DNA of 64,000 bases from Halodesulfovibrio spirochaetisodalis (GTDB taxonomy: Bacteria; Desulfobacterota; Desulfovibrionia; Desulfovibrionales; Desulfovibrionaceae). Below, piece after piece: positions 1 through 8,227 of the stretch. The position numbers and the translations under genes were made by a program. Each line of letters starts with the position of its first letter. Within the stretch, counting starts at the first letter, position 1. Location: contig NZ_JXMS01000001.1 in assembly GCF_001672295.1 (NCBI RefSeq), positions 186,001 through 250,000 of the forward strand. Direction: 5' to 3'. Below the pieces are notes generated by a model, which ran no database searches, had not been told where the DNA came from, and was given only the letters and a program-made list of their open reading frames with translations.

Positions 1-435
1 GATAACCGGAAGATAACGAACCGCTGCTTTAATGAGCAGTTTTCTGTCCATGCCAAGGATAGAGCCGCATATAAGCGCCGCAATATAGAAGCTGAGGAAG
101 CCTTCTTTTTTCATGAAGCTGGTAATAATCGCCGCAGATTTTTCGGGAAGGATGCCGTACCCTACGAGGGCTGCGGAGCCGAAAATAATCAGAATAGGGC
201 CGCCGCCGAGGTAATCCTTGAGAATTGGCGTATGATCGCCGATCTCATTCAGGATTGCACCAATAATCATCATAATCGGAAATGCCCCGACCATGCCCCC
301 CGGCAGTGCTCCTAAATATGTTGCACTCATGATAATGACAGTTAAAACAGTAAATAGACCTACAGGAATCCCCATAATTTTATAGTCTAAAAAAGAAGGG
401 GAAGCGGTTTCTTGCAGAGTGGTGGCAGTACTCAT
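1..435 (-). CDS. 2-hydroxycarboxylate transporter (CitS/MaeN type), N-terminal part
   Basis: This gene runs off the left edge; 145 codons from the ATG at 433-435 are visible. It encodes an inner-membrane secondary symporter of the 2HCT family (citrate/malate/lactate with Na+ or H+). The visible part has family sequences such as LGALPGGMVGAFPIMMIIG, EIGDHTPILKDYLGGGPILI and FYIAALICGSILGMDRKLLI, with several hydrophobic segments. An AAGGAGA ribosome binding site lies at 441-447. Upstream are a leader hairpin (463-518) and a sigma-54-type promoter (542-556), and next along the same strand lies a sigma-54 two-component system, so the transporter is probably its target. The actual substrate cannot be read from this fragment. 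Confidence 0.9.
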   Translation of the reverse strand, partial: MSTATTLQETASPSFLDYKIMGIPVGLFTVLTVIIMSATYLGALPGGMVGAFPIMMIIGAILNEIGDHTPILKDYLGGGPILIIFGSAALVGYGILPEKSAAIITSFMKKEGFLSFYIAALICGSILGMDRKLLIKAAVRYLPVI

Positions 436-462
436 TATTCTCTCCTTGAAATAGTGTTGCAG

Positions 463-518
463 AAAAAAGGGCAGAATGAACAAGCAAGTACGCTGCAGTT
501 GCTATTCTGCCCCTTTTT
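463..518 (-). promoter_or_regulatory. Terminator-like hairpin in the symporter leader (possible attenuator)
   Basis: Arms at 504-518 and 463-477 are complementary (GGGCAGAAT/ATTCTGCCC core). On the minus-strand transcript the 3' arm runs straight into TTTTTT. The structure lies between the predicted start near 530 and the ribosome binding site at 441-447, so it could terminate transcription before the symporter. The loop is long (26 nt). An attenuation role is inference. Confidence 0.5.
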
Positions 519-541
519 ACTCTTGCTGCACTGTTACATGA

Positions 542-556
542 GCAGAATACGTGCCA
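542..556 (-). promoter_or_regulatory. Sigma-54 (-24/-12) promoter for the 2HCT symporter
   Basis: Read on the minus strand, 556 to 542 is TGGCACGTATTCTGC. This matches the consensus TGGCACGNNNNTTGC at every fixed position except one T (C here), with correct GG-to-GC spacing. Transcription would start near 530. The nearest regulator upstream is an NtrC-type activator, which fits. An 8-bp perfect inverted repeat, TATTGATT/AATCAATA, at 574-592 lies about 45-60 bp upstream of the predicted start and could be an operator. Confidence 0.75.
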
Positions 557-759
557 CCGTTGTCTTTAGGAGATATTGATTGTAAATCAATAGGTTATGT
601 GATTGTTTGCTCCGTCGTAACTGGAATGGGGTAGGGATGTGTCCTATCGTGCAGGAGGCTGGGGGGAGAAAATGGATGATGAGTGGTTGACCAATCTATT
701 GATATGCATGGCAAAAGGGGGAATACTTCCCTGTTTTTTATGGTCAAAGTGTACATAAG

Positions 760-792
760 AAAAAAGTGTCCTGAAAAACAGGACACTTTTTT
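760..792. terminator. Bidirectional terminator after the response regulator
   Basis: Perfect stem AAAAAAGTGTCCTG (760-773) and CAGGACACTTTTTT (779-792) with loop AAAAA, giving a U-tract in either direction. It closes the sensor-regulator operon before the symporter promoter. Confidence 0.85.
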
Positions 793-824
793 ATCTTATA
801 AAATAGATTGTTATGTGTATTGTC

Positions 825-2249
825 TTATTGATCTGGAGGTGTTGTCTTGTTCTGCTGGACACCATGCTCTTTTAAGAGGGCATACAGACGTGAACGGGAA
901 AGGCCGGAGATTGCACAGGCTTCTTTTATGGAGCGGTCCGTAAGAAGCAGCAAGTCACTCAGATATTGTTTTTCCAGTTTGCGGTAGGCTTCGGCACGAA
1001 AATCATGCAGTGTTGGCAAATCTTCTTTGCGTTCGGGAAGCGGTGCGATTCGTTCCGGTGATTGGTCAATACGCTGCTTGGCCACAGAAATTCTGATGAC
1101 CTGCGGAATATGTTGTGAAAAAAGTAGCGGCTCGTGTCGGGCTGCGGACACAGCATGATCAACTGCATGGCGTAGTTCACGTACGTTTCCAGGCCAGTCA
1201 TATGCTTCCAGAACCTCCAGTAATTCAGGATCAACCTTTTTGGGCGGAATGCTGTATTGGTTGGAGAAGTCGGTAATAAATTTGTCCACAAGCAGTCGAA
1301 TGTCTTCTTTTCTTTCTGTAAGGGACGGAAGCGAAAGGTGCAGCGCCTTGATGCGGAACAGCAAGTCGCTTCTGAATGTTCCGTTATCTACCATTGCTTC
1401 AAGGTTGCAGTTGGTTGCGGCGAGCAGACGAAAGTCACTGTGCTGCTCCTGTGCGCTGCCGATGGGGCGGACTGTATGCTCTTGAAGAATACGTAGAAAC
1501 TTTTTTTGTACATCCAGCGACAGCTCGCCAATTTCATCCAGAAAAAGTGTGCCCCCGTCCGCCTGCATGATGAGGCCGGTGCTTTCTCGTGAGGCACCAG
1601 TGTATGCGCCTTTGGTATAGCCGTATAAAATCCCCTCTGCCAACGAGTCCGGCAGGGCGGCACAGTCCACCACCACAAACGGTTTATCCGAACGTTTGCT
1701 GTTTTCATGTATAGCTCGGGCAAACATTTCTTTTCCGACACCTGTTTCACCCGTGATGAGCACATTCACATCGCTTGCAGCATACTGTTCGACCGTGCTG
1801 AGCACTTTGCGGATGGCAGGGCTTTCCCCCACAATATTTTCACGCTGCAGCGGCAGTGAGGATGGCTGCGAAGTTGTAAGGCGTTTTTCCCTGTAGCGAA
1901 TAGCGCGTTCCAGCGTTACCGCGATCTGGTGAATGGAATCACTTTTCTGGATATATTCCCATGCACCGTCAGCAATAGCCTGTGCTGCACCTTCGGGCTC
2001 ACCGGCACCGGTAATAATGATGACCTCCGGTGAAGGCTCCTGCGCTTTCAGCTGCGGCAGCAGTGTCAGGCCGTCGCCGTCCGGCAGGCAGACATCAAGG
2101 AACACTGCCGCGAAGTCTTCTTCAGTTGCGCGCTGTGCGCCTTCTTGAAGAGTTCGGGCAAACGTCACTGTGTGTCCTTGACGCTGTGACGCTCTGGAAA
2201 GTGTATAGCTGATTGAAGGATCATCATCGATTATGAGAACTAAAGCCAT
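825..2249 (-). CDS. NtrC-family sigma-54-dependent response regulator
   Basis: This 474-residue protein has the three classic NtrC domains. The receiver (about 1-120) has acidic pocket DDD at 8-10 and phospho-acceptor D52 (FLDVCLPDGDG). The AAA+ domain has Walker A GETGVGKE (about 167-174), Walker B GGTLFLDEIGEL, and a sigma-54-contacting loop that reads GAYTGA instead of GAFTGA. A Fis-type helix-turn-helix sits at the C-terminus (ACAISGLSRSRLYALLKEHG). It should drive sigma-54 transcription when phosphorylated. Its start overlaps the end of the sensor kinase gene by 10 bp, so the two are translationally coupled. The likely target is the downstream symporter, which has a sigma-54 promoter. 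Confidence 0.95.
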   Translation of the reverse strand: MALVLIIDDDPSISYTLSRASQRQGHTVTFARTLQEGAQRATEEDFAAVFLDVCLPDGDGLTLLPQLKAQEPSPEVIIITGAGEPEGAAQAIADGAWEYIQKSDSIHQIAVTLERAIRYREKRLTTSQPSSLPLQRENIVGESPAIRKVLSTVEQYAASDVNVLITGETGVGKEMFARAIHENSKRSDKPFVVVDCAALPDSLAEGILYGYTKGAYTGASRESTGLIMQADGGTLFLDEIGELSLDVQKKFLRILQEHTVRPIGSAQEQHSDFRLLAATNCNLEAMVDNGTFRSDLLFRIKALHLSLPSLTERKEDIRLLVDKFITDFSNQYSIPPKKVDPELLEVLEAYDWPGNVRELRHAVDHAVSAARHEPLLFSQHIPQVIRISVAKQRIDQSPERIAPLPERKEDLPTLHDFRAEAYRKLEKQYLSDLLLLTDRSIKEACAISGLSRSRLYALLKEHGVQQNKTTPPDQ

Positions 2250-5068
2250 GCTACGCTATCCTCTTTGCAATCTAATACATTACGGACAATGGTGCCGAGT
2301 TCTGCGTTTCTGAACGGCTTTGCAAGAAATGCTGCAATACCGAGTTCCGCAGACTGGCGCATAAATAACTCTGCGTCGCTGCCTTCAAATCCGCTGTAGA
2401 TGATGACTGGCAGCGCAGGTGCAATGCCGGAAATTGCGTTGGCAAGTTCCAGTCCGGTCAACTCTGGCATGATTTGATCTGCCACGAGCAAGTCGAAAAT
2501 TTCGGGATTGTCCTGAACATGTTTGAGGGCATCTGCACTGCTTTCCAGAGCGGTGACAGTATACCCTTGCCGCATAAGAAATTTATGCACGGAGTACAGG
2601 ATTTCTTTGTCATCATCCACAACCAGAATGTGTTCCGTACCCTGAGTGGAGGGGAGTTCAGGCTCTGGATTCCATGCGCAGGAGTTTGTCACGGCTTCTG
2701 GCAGATATACGGTAAACGTGGTTCCTTTATTAACCTCACTGTCAACAGTAACTGTGCCGCCGTGTTTTTTACTGATGCTGTGCACAGTGGAAAGTCCAAG
2801 GCCGGAGCCGCCCCGCTCTTTTTTTGTGGTGAAAAAAGGATCAAAGATACGAGGAAGCAGGTCAGGAGCGATGCCTGTACCTGTATCGGAAACAGAAAGG
2901 CTAAGATACTGCCCGTATGGAAGCTCGTGCGGCAGGTCAAAGGTATCCTGCGTAATTTCTACTTCACTGATGGTAATGGACAGCGTGCCCTGCATGCCGA
3001 ACATGGCGTGATCTGCGTTGAGGCCTAGGTTCATAATTATCTGATGAAGTTCTCCAGAGTCGCCCATCAGCATGCCGCCGTGTGTCGTCTGTGAGGAAAA
3101 TTGAATGTCGAGTGTGGTCGGCAACAGTGTTTTAAGAAGTTGCACGCACTCATCTGCAAGGGCGGGCAGGGAAATAAGCTCGGTACCCATTTCTGTACGG
3201 TTACTGAACTCTCTAATCTGCCCGATAATTTGTTTGCCGCGGTACGCCGCCTTCAATGCCTGTTTTAAGTCTTCGTGCGCCGGATTAGCCTGTGGAACAT
3301 CATCCAGTGCCAGTTCGCAGCATGAACTGATGGCACCGAGTATATTGTTAAAGTCGTGGGCAATGCCTCCGGCCACTGTGCCGAGCGATTCCATTTTTTG
3401 GGAATGCCGCAACTCTGCGGCAAGCTGGACTGCCCGTTGATGCGCCCGTTGCTTTTGTACGAGGTTGGCAACACCCTGCATCATTAATGTCAGCTGGCGT
3501 TCATCTGAATTCGTAAAGCTGACGTCATTATCCCCAAGTACGATTAAGGCTCGTAAACTATCCTGTTCCCATATGGGCAGGGAAATACAGTTTGTAAACG
3601 TGTTCATTCCCAGCGGCCATACAATAGGTCGCTTGATGTTGTCTGCCTTTAAGCGTGCGGCCTTTCTTTGCTGGATAAGTTGTTCCCACGGTGACACAAG
3701 TTCCCGAATATGTCGGGGCTCCGGCAAGCTGCACCACGAGGTGCTTTGTTCATTACTTATGCAGTAGCGGGTAACTGTCTTGTTGGATGTAATGGGCAGA
3801 TACACAGCACTGTCGGCGTTCAGCAGGTTGCGGACTTTCTGCACACAGAACTGGATAAGTTCATCTGATGAGCCCTTCTCTTTGTCGTTGAGTTCCAGAA
3901 GCGATTCCAGACGTTCTTCTTCACGCTTCAGCTGGCTTGTCGTCTTGTTCTTTTCACGGAGCATATGCAGGAGAACAATAATGGTGATTGCTAGCCAGAA
4001 AAAGCAGACAATGGCAAAGAGGATGATGCTTTTATATTTGTAGAAAATGGTCTGTGGTTCAAAGAGCACCAGCGCCTGTGGCGGCAGTGATGAATGGGCA
4101 ATGGTAAATTTCTTCAGCTGTCTGTAGTCGAAAATGAATTCGTTTTGCGGTGCTGTGATAACTGGAAGTTTTGCAACGGGAACTCCGTTGAGAAGTTGTA
4201 AAGCCAGATTTGCAGCATCTTCCCCCTGTTGGACTCCGCTAAGCATTTTACCGCCCAAAACGCCATTTCCTATTGTGTAGCGCCACGGTGAAAATACAGG
4301 GAGCCTGCTGGATTCTGCCACTAATGCAGTACTTTCTGAAACGCTGAGAAGGGTGCCGTCGGGTGTTCGATAGTATGAAAGATACAGAATGATGGTGTGC
4401 TTCGGAAGAGCTGCCAGCCGTTGCTGAAGCTCCTGCGTAGGGAGTTTGGTCAGCTCGATGAACGAAACCCTGTCAGCAAACAATGATGTAAGTTCTCTGG
4501 CCTGTGCAAGGTTGTTTTTGCTTGATGTCGTAACGCCATCGCTTAACAGCACAATGTTTTTTGTACGGGGGAACAGGGTAAGGGCAAGGTCGATTGTTTC
4601 TTTGATATCGACTTCCTCCGCAATGCCTGTGAACCCTTTTTTTCCTTGGAGCAGGCTTGGAGAAAAACGGGTAACACCACAAAAGGTTACGGGTGTTCCC
4701 GGAAATAAAAGGTCGCGGTAGCGGAGTAAAAATTCAAGCGCGTTGTTGTCCGACGCAATGATGGTATCGAACGATGTATCTGCATATTTGGTGGAATACA
4801 GCTTGAAGAGAATAGGAAAAATTGCTTCAGGACTATGTCGCTTGGTATCCATGAATTCATAATGAATTTTTAAGGGCAGGCCGCTTTTTTCAAGCGTGCT
4901 GCGGATACCAGTAAGCACAGATTCGCCCCACAGATACCCCATGTGATACGAGTTAAGTACCAGAATATTTGAGGCAGGCTGTTTAACAGCAGCATGAGAA
5001 GGTGCAGAAGAGAAGGCTGCAACTATGCAAAGCATTGTCAGCAAAACAACAATTCTCCTCAGTAACAT
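2240..5068 (-). CDS. Hybrid sensor histidine kinase with periplasmic ABC-type binding domain
   Basis: This is a 942-residue membrane kinase. It has a signal peptide (about 1-26), a large periplasmic part resembling ABC-type substrate-binding sensors (SNILVLNSYHMGYLWGESVL), and a membrane helix at about 346-368. A GAF-like region (about 395-545) follows, then the HisKA H-box GGIAHDFNNILGAI (near 570), an ATPase domain (GSGLGLSTV near 756), and a C-terminal receiver (ILVVDDD, acceptor in LLVADQIMP near 862). The ribosome binding site AAGGAGA precedes the ATG. It overlaps the response regulator gene, so they form one system. The periplasmic domain probably senses the substrate of the neighbouring 2HCT symporter. 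The attached receiver suggests a feedback or extra phosphorelay step. Confidence 0.93.
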   Translation of the reverse strand: MLLRRIVVLLTMLCIVAAFSSAPSHAAVKQPASNILVLNSYHMGYLWGESVLTGIRSTLEKSGLPLKIHYEFMDTKRHSPEAIFPILFKLYSTKYADTSFDTIIASDNNALEFLLRYRDLLFPGTPVTFCGVTRFSPSLLQGKKGFTGIAEEVDIKETIDLALTLFPRTKNIVLLSDGVTTSSKNNLAQARELTSLFADRVSFIELTKLPTQELQQRLAALPKHTIILYLSYYRTPDGTLLSVSESTALVAESSRLPVFSPWRYTIGNGVLGGKMLSGVQQGEDAANLALQLLNGVPVAKLPVITAPQNEFIFDYRQLKKFTIAHSSLPPQALVLFEPQTIFYKYKSIILFAIVCFFWLAITIIVLLHMLREKNKTTSQLKREEERLESLLELNDKEKGSSDELIQFCVQKVRNLLNADSAVYLPITSNKTVTRYCISNEQSTSWCSLPEPRHIRELVSPWEQLIQQRKAARLKADNIKRPIVWPLGMNTFTNCISLPIWEQDSLRALIVLGDNDVSFTNSDERQLTLMMQGVANLVQKQRAHQRAVQLAAELRHSQKMESLGTVAGGIAHDFNNILGAISSCCELALDDVPQANPAHEDLKQALKAAYRGKQIIGQIREFSNRTEMGTELISLPALADECVQLLKTLLPTTLDIQFSSQTTHGGMLMGDSGELHQIIMNLGLNADHAMFGMQGTLSITISEVEITQDTFDLPHELPYGQYLSLSVSDTGTGIAPDLLPRIFDPFFTTKKERGGSGLGLSTVHSISKKHGGTVTVDSEVNKGTTFTVYLPEAVTNSCAWNPEPELPSTQGTEHILVVDDDKEILYSVHKFLMRQGYTVTALESSADALKHVQDNPEIFDLLVADQIMPELTGLELANAISGIAPALPVIIYSGFEGSDAELFMRQSAELGIAAFLAKPFRNAELGTIVRNVLDCKEDSVAWL

Positions 5069-5681
5069 CCCTATCTCTCCTTGGTGTGAAAGCCAGCAGT
5101 AATGGCGCTGTCTGAAATGTCCGTTCGTTATTTCGAAACGGTCTTCTTTGTATTTCTAACAGCCGTAGCGCTATTCAAGGGATTATGCAACGGAGGAGAA
5201 TTTGTGTGGAAAGTTGATGGCTTTGGGAAACGTCATTGTGAGTATGCCCATGAACACAAGAGTGTATACGCTAATTATTGATAGCAGCGGCAGAGTGGAT
5301 GAGGTTACGCGCTGCTTGCGAGGATCTTCGTGAGCAAAGCGTTGGCGAACGCATTGCTGTTGTTGAGTCGGGAATTTTTTTATGGGCTACAGGCAAAAAA
5401 ACGAAAATAATTTTGTCTTCTGAGTATCCATTAGTGGTGCAGAGCAAAAATGCTTTCAAGAAATATACTGAGAGCCAACATTTTTTAACTATTAGCAGTT
5501 CAGTAACTGAGGGATGATGAAGTGATTGCTGTACGGTGTTCACGGGGCGTAAAGAGTCATGAATAACTCCTGCTCGGTCTCAATAAAAATGATGGTGTCC
5601 ACTCACAATGAGTGGTGTACCACTGCGACCCGACAATGTGCTCCATAACGAGCATATGTAATACCCCGATTGAGAATGTGT
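5069..5681. other. Intergenic stretch without a convincing gene
   Basis: About 610 bp lie between the divergent sensor kinase and lipoprotein genes. A 79-codon frame at 5278-5517 has no good ribosome binding site or recognisable motif. A small inverted repeat, CCACTCA/TGAGTGG, lies at 5599-5615, about 70 bp before the lipoprotein start. The stretch presumably holds the two divergent promoters, but I see no strong -10/-35 pair. Confidence 0.5.
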
Positions 5682-6359
5682 ATGAGAAAATTACTAGTTT
5701 TTGTTTTGTTGCTTGGCCTTGTGACCGGTTGTGCTGCCCGAAAACCATCCGGTTTTTTAGGAGATAACAGCCAGTACGAGCAGCTTCAGGAAGACCCAGA
5801 AGTGAGCAACGCTAAGCTGTGGCGTAAGCCGGGCATGGGTGCCTTGGCAGACAACTATACCGCAGTAATGATTGCGCCGGTGAAACTTTTGATTTCCAAG
5901 GAAGTTCAGGAGGATAACGATCTTACTCCTGAAGAGTTGGAAATGCTCAAAACCTTTTTCCACGATGCCTTGGTGAGAGAGTTAGGCAAAGTGGTTACTG
6001 TGGTAGATAACGCAGGGCCAGAGGTGCTCACTCTGGAGCTTGCGATTACCAATGTTAAGGAAACACCAAAAGTGATGAACGCCGTAAGCTCTGTCCTGCC
6101 TGTGGGTGTAGCAATTACGTTTGTGTCCAAAGCAGTAACAGGTGAACACAGAAATGTGGGCGAAACTGTCATCGAGGCAAAAGCTCGGGATTCAGTAAGC
6201 GGGGAAGTGGTTGCCACATTCTCCGAAGTGAACACCGGAAATAAATATTCGCTGTACAACTACGAACGCCTTGGACAAGTAAAAAATGCCATTGATGAAT
6301 GGGCAGAAAACATGCGTGACAGGCTGGAAAGTAAGCGAAACATTGCAGCAGCAGAATAG
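5682..6359 (+). CDS. DUF3313-like outer-membrane lipoprotein
   Basis: This secreted lipoprotein has about 225 residues. It starts MRKLLVFVLLLGLVTGC, a signal peptide ending in an LVTGC lipobox, so it should be lipidated on the Cys. The mature part (KLWRKPGMGALADNYTAVMIAPVK, then a domain rich in strands, and a C-terminal DEWAENMRDRL helix) resembles DUF3313 proteins, whose function is unknown. Starts at TTG 5670, ATG 5676 and ATG 5682 are all in frame. I chose 5682 because the signal peptide then begins naturally and GAGA lies 6 nt before it. The gene stands alone and ends about 120 bp before a strong bidirectional terminator. Confidence 0.8.
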   Translation: MRKLLVFVLLLGLVTGCAARKPSGFLGDNSQYEQLQEDPEVSNAKLWRKPGMGALADNYTAVMIAPVKLLISKEVQEDNDLTPEELEMLKTFFHDALVRELGKVVTVVDNAGPEVLTLELAITNVKETPKVMNAVSSVLPVGVAITFVSKAVTGEHRNVGETVIEAKARDSVSGEVVATFSEVNTGNKYSLYNYERLGQVKNAIDEWAENMRDRLESKRNIAAAE

Positions 6360-6478
6360 ATACGCACTATAGCGAGCAATACAACTAAGCTTATGCGTTG
6401 CAACCTTATTCGAGAAGCACAAAGCTCTGGTATCGAATGGGGTGGGTAACGTGAAATTTGTTTGTTGGATTATGAACG

Positions 6479-6509
6479 AAAAAGCCCTCCATTTTGGGAG
6501 GGCTTTTTT
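6479..6509. terminator. Bidirectional terminator
   Basis: AAAAAGCCCTCC (6479-6490), loop ATTTT, GGGAGGGCTTTTTT (6496-6509). It serves the lipoprotein gene on plus and the antitoxin gene on minus, whose stop codon (6508-6510) overlaps the T-run. Confidence 0.9.
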
Positions 6510-6738
6510 AGCATGATGTCTGTTTATCAATTTTATCTGCAACCCAAACTTTGATCACCGCCTGACGGGTAACACCAAGCCGAGTCGCTTCTTGGGCGAG
6601 CGCATCAACCATCCAGCTTGGGAAATCAACGTTTACGCGCTTTGTCTTTTTGTTGGGACGGCGAGCATTTTTGATATCCAGATGTTTTGTAAGGTCTTTG
6701 CCTTTTTCAAATGCTTTATCAAACTCAGAGGCTTTCAT
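6508..6738 (-). CDS. BrnA-like ribbon-helix-helix antitoxin, without a BrnT toxin
   Basis: The 76-residue protein resembles BrnA/CopG antitoxins: an N-terminal MKASEFDKAFEKGKDLTKHL, a basic linker (RRPNKKTKR), then VNVDFPSWMVDALAQEATRL and GVTRQAVIKVWVADKI, the strand and two helices of a ribbon-helix-helix DNA-binding fold. It has an AGGAGGT ribosome binding site. In known brnTA pairs the toxin gene lies directly upstream. Here only 39 bp separate it from an HNH endonuclease gene, so BrnT is absent and the two probably form one transcript. It may repress that operon or be an orphan antitoxin. Confidence 0.8.
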   Translation of the reverse strand: MKASEFDKAFEKGKDLTKHLDIKNARRPNKKTKRVNVDFPSWMVDALAQEATRLGVTRQAVIKVWVADKIDKQTSC

Positions 6739-6777
6739 AGTAACCTACCTCCTATTCTCTGCTGGTAGATGTTATGA

Positions 6778-7830
6778 TCATTTTCTTTTCAAAATATTTC
6801 TAAGCTCTTCGACCGTGTACCCGCTTTTGTGAATGACTCTATGGCAGTTTGCGCAGACAGGAATTAAATCCTTTTTGGGGTTAACTGGCTGTGGGATTCG
6901 AGACTCATGGAGCGGCGTTACGTGATGTACTTCAATAAAGCCTTTGCCTGCTTCGCCGTAAACATTTTCAAAGTTAAATCCACAAACCTTACAAGTAAGT
7001 CCGTGGTGTTTGATTGCGGCTTTTCTGTTAGCCTGACTACGCTTGCTTGCAGTGGAAAGGTGGATGAAAGTTTCGCCTTCAAATCGAATGATTGATTCTT
7101 CTGGGAAGTCGTCTTGAATACTTTCAGTCGCGTTGGCAACAGGTTCGGATGAAGAGAAAGCAACAGTGTATACATCAAGCTCTTCGGTTTGAGTGAAGTG
7201 TAGCAACGGCTTGTGTTCAGGTGCCCGACCGGTTTCATAAAGTTCAGCAATGAGAGGAAACGTATTGCTTATAAGTTGTGAGAAGTCGGCAAACCACAGT
7301 AAGCGTACACGATCTTCTCTGACGTCTGGCTGGAGAACTGCTTTATATACATCATCGTTGTGTCGTAGGGTTATTTCACGTTTCGGTGTGGTAGCATTTG
7401 TTCCAAAGAAAAAAGTTAGTTGCTTAGGAATTCCTGTTCCATTGTGAACAAAGCTTGATTTGTCCATCTGTTTGAAACAGGTTTGATGCGAAGATATTTT
7501 CCAAGAGTCTTGGCTAAATGGAAAGCCATTTGTGAGTTTGGGTAAGTTGTGTTTGTGAGCTTTAGTTACCACAATTTCTCGAAGTAATTTTTGGTAATTA
7601 AATAGGGGCTTGTATCCCGCAATATGTGGATAGTCATGACTGGTAAGTATGGCGCTAATGTTTTGATGTTTAAACTCAATTGAGCCTTTATTTCGGTTGT
7701 TGAGTTTTGGAGAAAGTGCTGTGCGAAATTCAGTTTTATTGTAGGTGACGCCATTAAGCTCATTTCGCAGCATAGCTATGTAGGATTCTACAGCTTCTTC
7801 AATTTCTAATTTGTCCCAATCTCTTGCCAT
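6778..7830 (-). CDS. HNH endonuclease with large N-terminal domain
   Basis: The 350-residue protein has a C-terminal HNH nuclease: a zinc-binding CKVC pair (about 280-283), EVHHVTPL (about 300-307, catalytic His pair) and VCANCHRVIH (about 325-334). The N-terminal 90 residues (VESYIAMLRNELNGVTYNKT, IEFKHQNISAIL, GYKPLFNYQKLL) match a domain I recall before HNH modules in uncharacterised, restriction-like nucleases. The middle region is not recognised. The start has a good AGGAGG site. It is probably cotranscribed with the BrnA-like gene. No methyltransferase lies nearby, so a modification-dependent (McrA-like) or defence role is possible but unproven. Confidence 0.85.
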   Translation of the reverse strand: MARDWDKLEIEEAVESYIAMLRNELNGVTYNKTEFRTALSPKLNNRNKGSIEFKHQNISAILTSHDYPHIAGYKPLFNYQKLLREIVVTKAHKHNLPKLTNGFPFSQDSWKISSHQTCFKQMDKSSFVHNGTGIPKQLTFFFGTNATTPKREITLRHNDDVYKAVLQPDVREDRVRLLWFADFSQLISNTFPLIAELYETGRAPEHKPLLHFTQTEELDVYTVAFSSSEPVANATESIQDDFPEESIIRFEGETFIHLSTASKRSQANRKAAIKHHGLTCKVCGFNFENVYGEAGKGFIEVHHVTPLHESRIPQPVNPKKDLIPVCANCHRVIHKSGYTVEELRNILKRK

Positions 7831-8227
7831 AACTTGCTATCCTCCTGAAACTGCAAGGAAGATAGATTTCTACGTTGAATTGTTTTTCATTGCAATGTTG
7901 CTCAGTTTACCAATCTTGACCCAACTCCCAAAAAAGACTAATTTTTCCTTAGGTGCTCACAACACCTTTAGTACTCAGCGGCCATTCCGCTCCCGTAAGA
8001 AGTGGGTTTTTTGCGTCCTATGACCAAGATGCACTGTCCTTAGGATTAGTGCATCTTGCGACAGGAAGTTACTTGACTTACATATGCCAATCTTTTGGTC
8101 GGGAGTACGGAGGCGATACAATACCCGCAAGGGGAAAACCTTCTGCCGTTCTGAGTACGGTTGTGAGCTCCCGACCTTTTTATTTAGAAAAAAGGTCAAC
8201 TTCACAAAATAACTCAGGAGTTGCCTC
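7831..8227 (+). promoter_or_regulatory. Structured leader region before two tiny genes
   Basis: The gap holds several hairpins read on plus. CAAGATGCACT/AGTGCATCTTG (8025-8035/8048-8058) is a perfect 11-bp stem. GGTCGGGAG (8097-8105) pairs with CTCCCGACC (8168-8176), followed by TTTTT, a terminator-like shape. GACCTTTTT (8173-8181) can instead pair with AAAAAGGTC (8189-8197), so the last two are mutually exclusive. A ribosome binding site AGGAG lies before the ATG at 8228. A frame at 7953-8291 runs through the whole structure and reminds me of phage Ash-family leader frames. A switch or small RNA is inference. Confidence 0.45.

Noticed and set aside
2474-3028. 184-codon plus-strand frame
   Set aside because: Antisense shadow of the sensor kinase ATPase domain.
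5278-5517. 79-codon plus-strand frame in the 5.1-5.7 kb gap
   Set aside because: No ribosome binding site, no known motif, and composition is not clearly coding.
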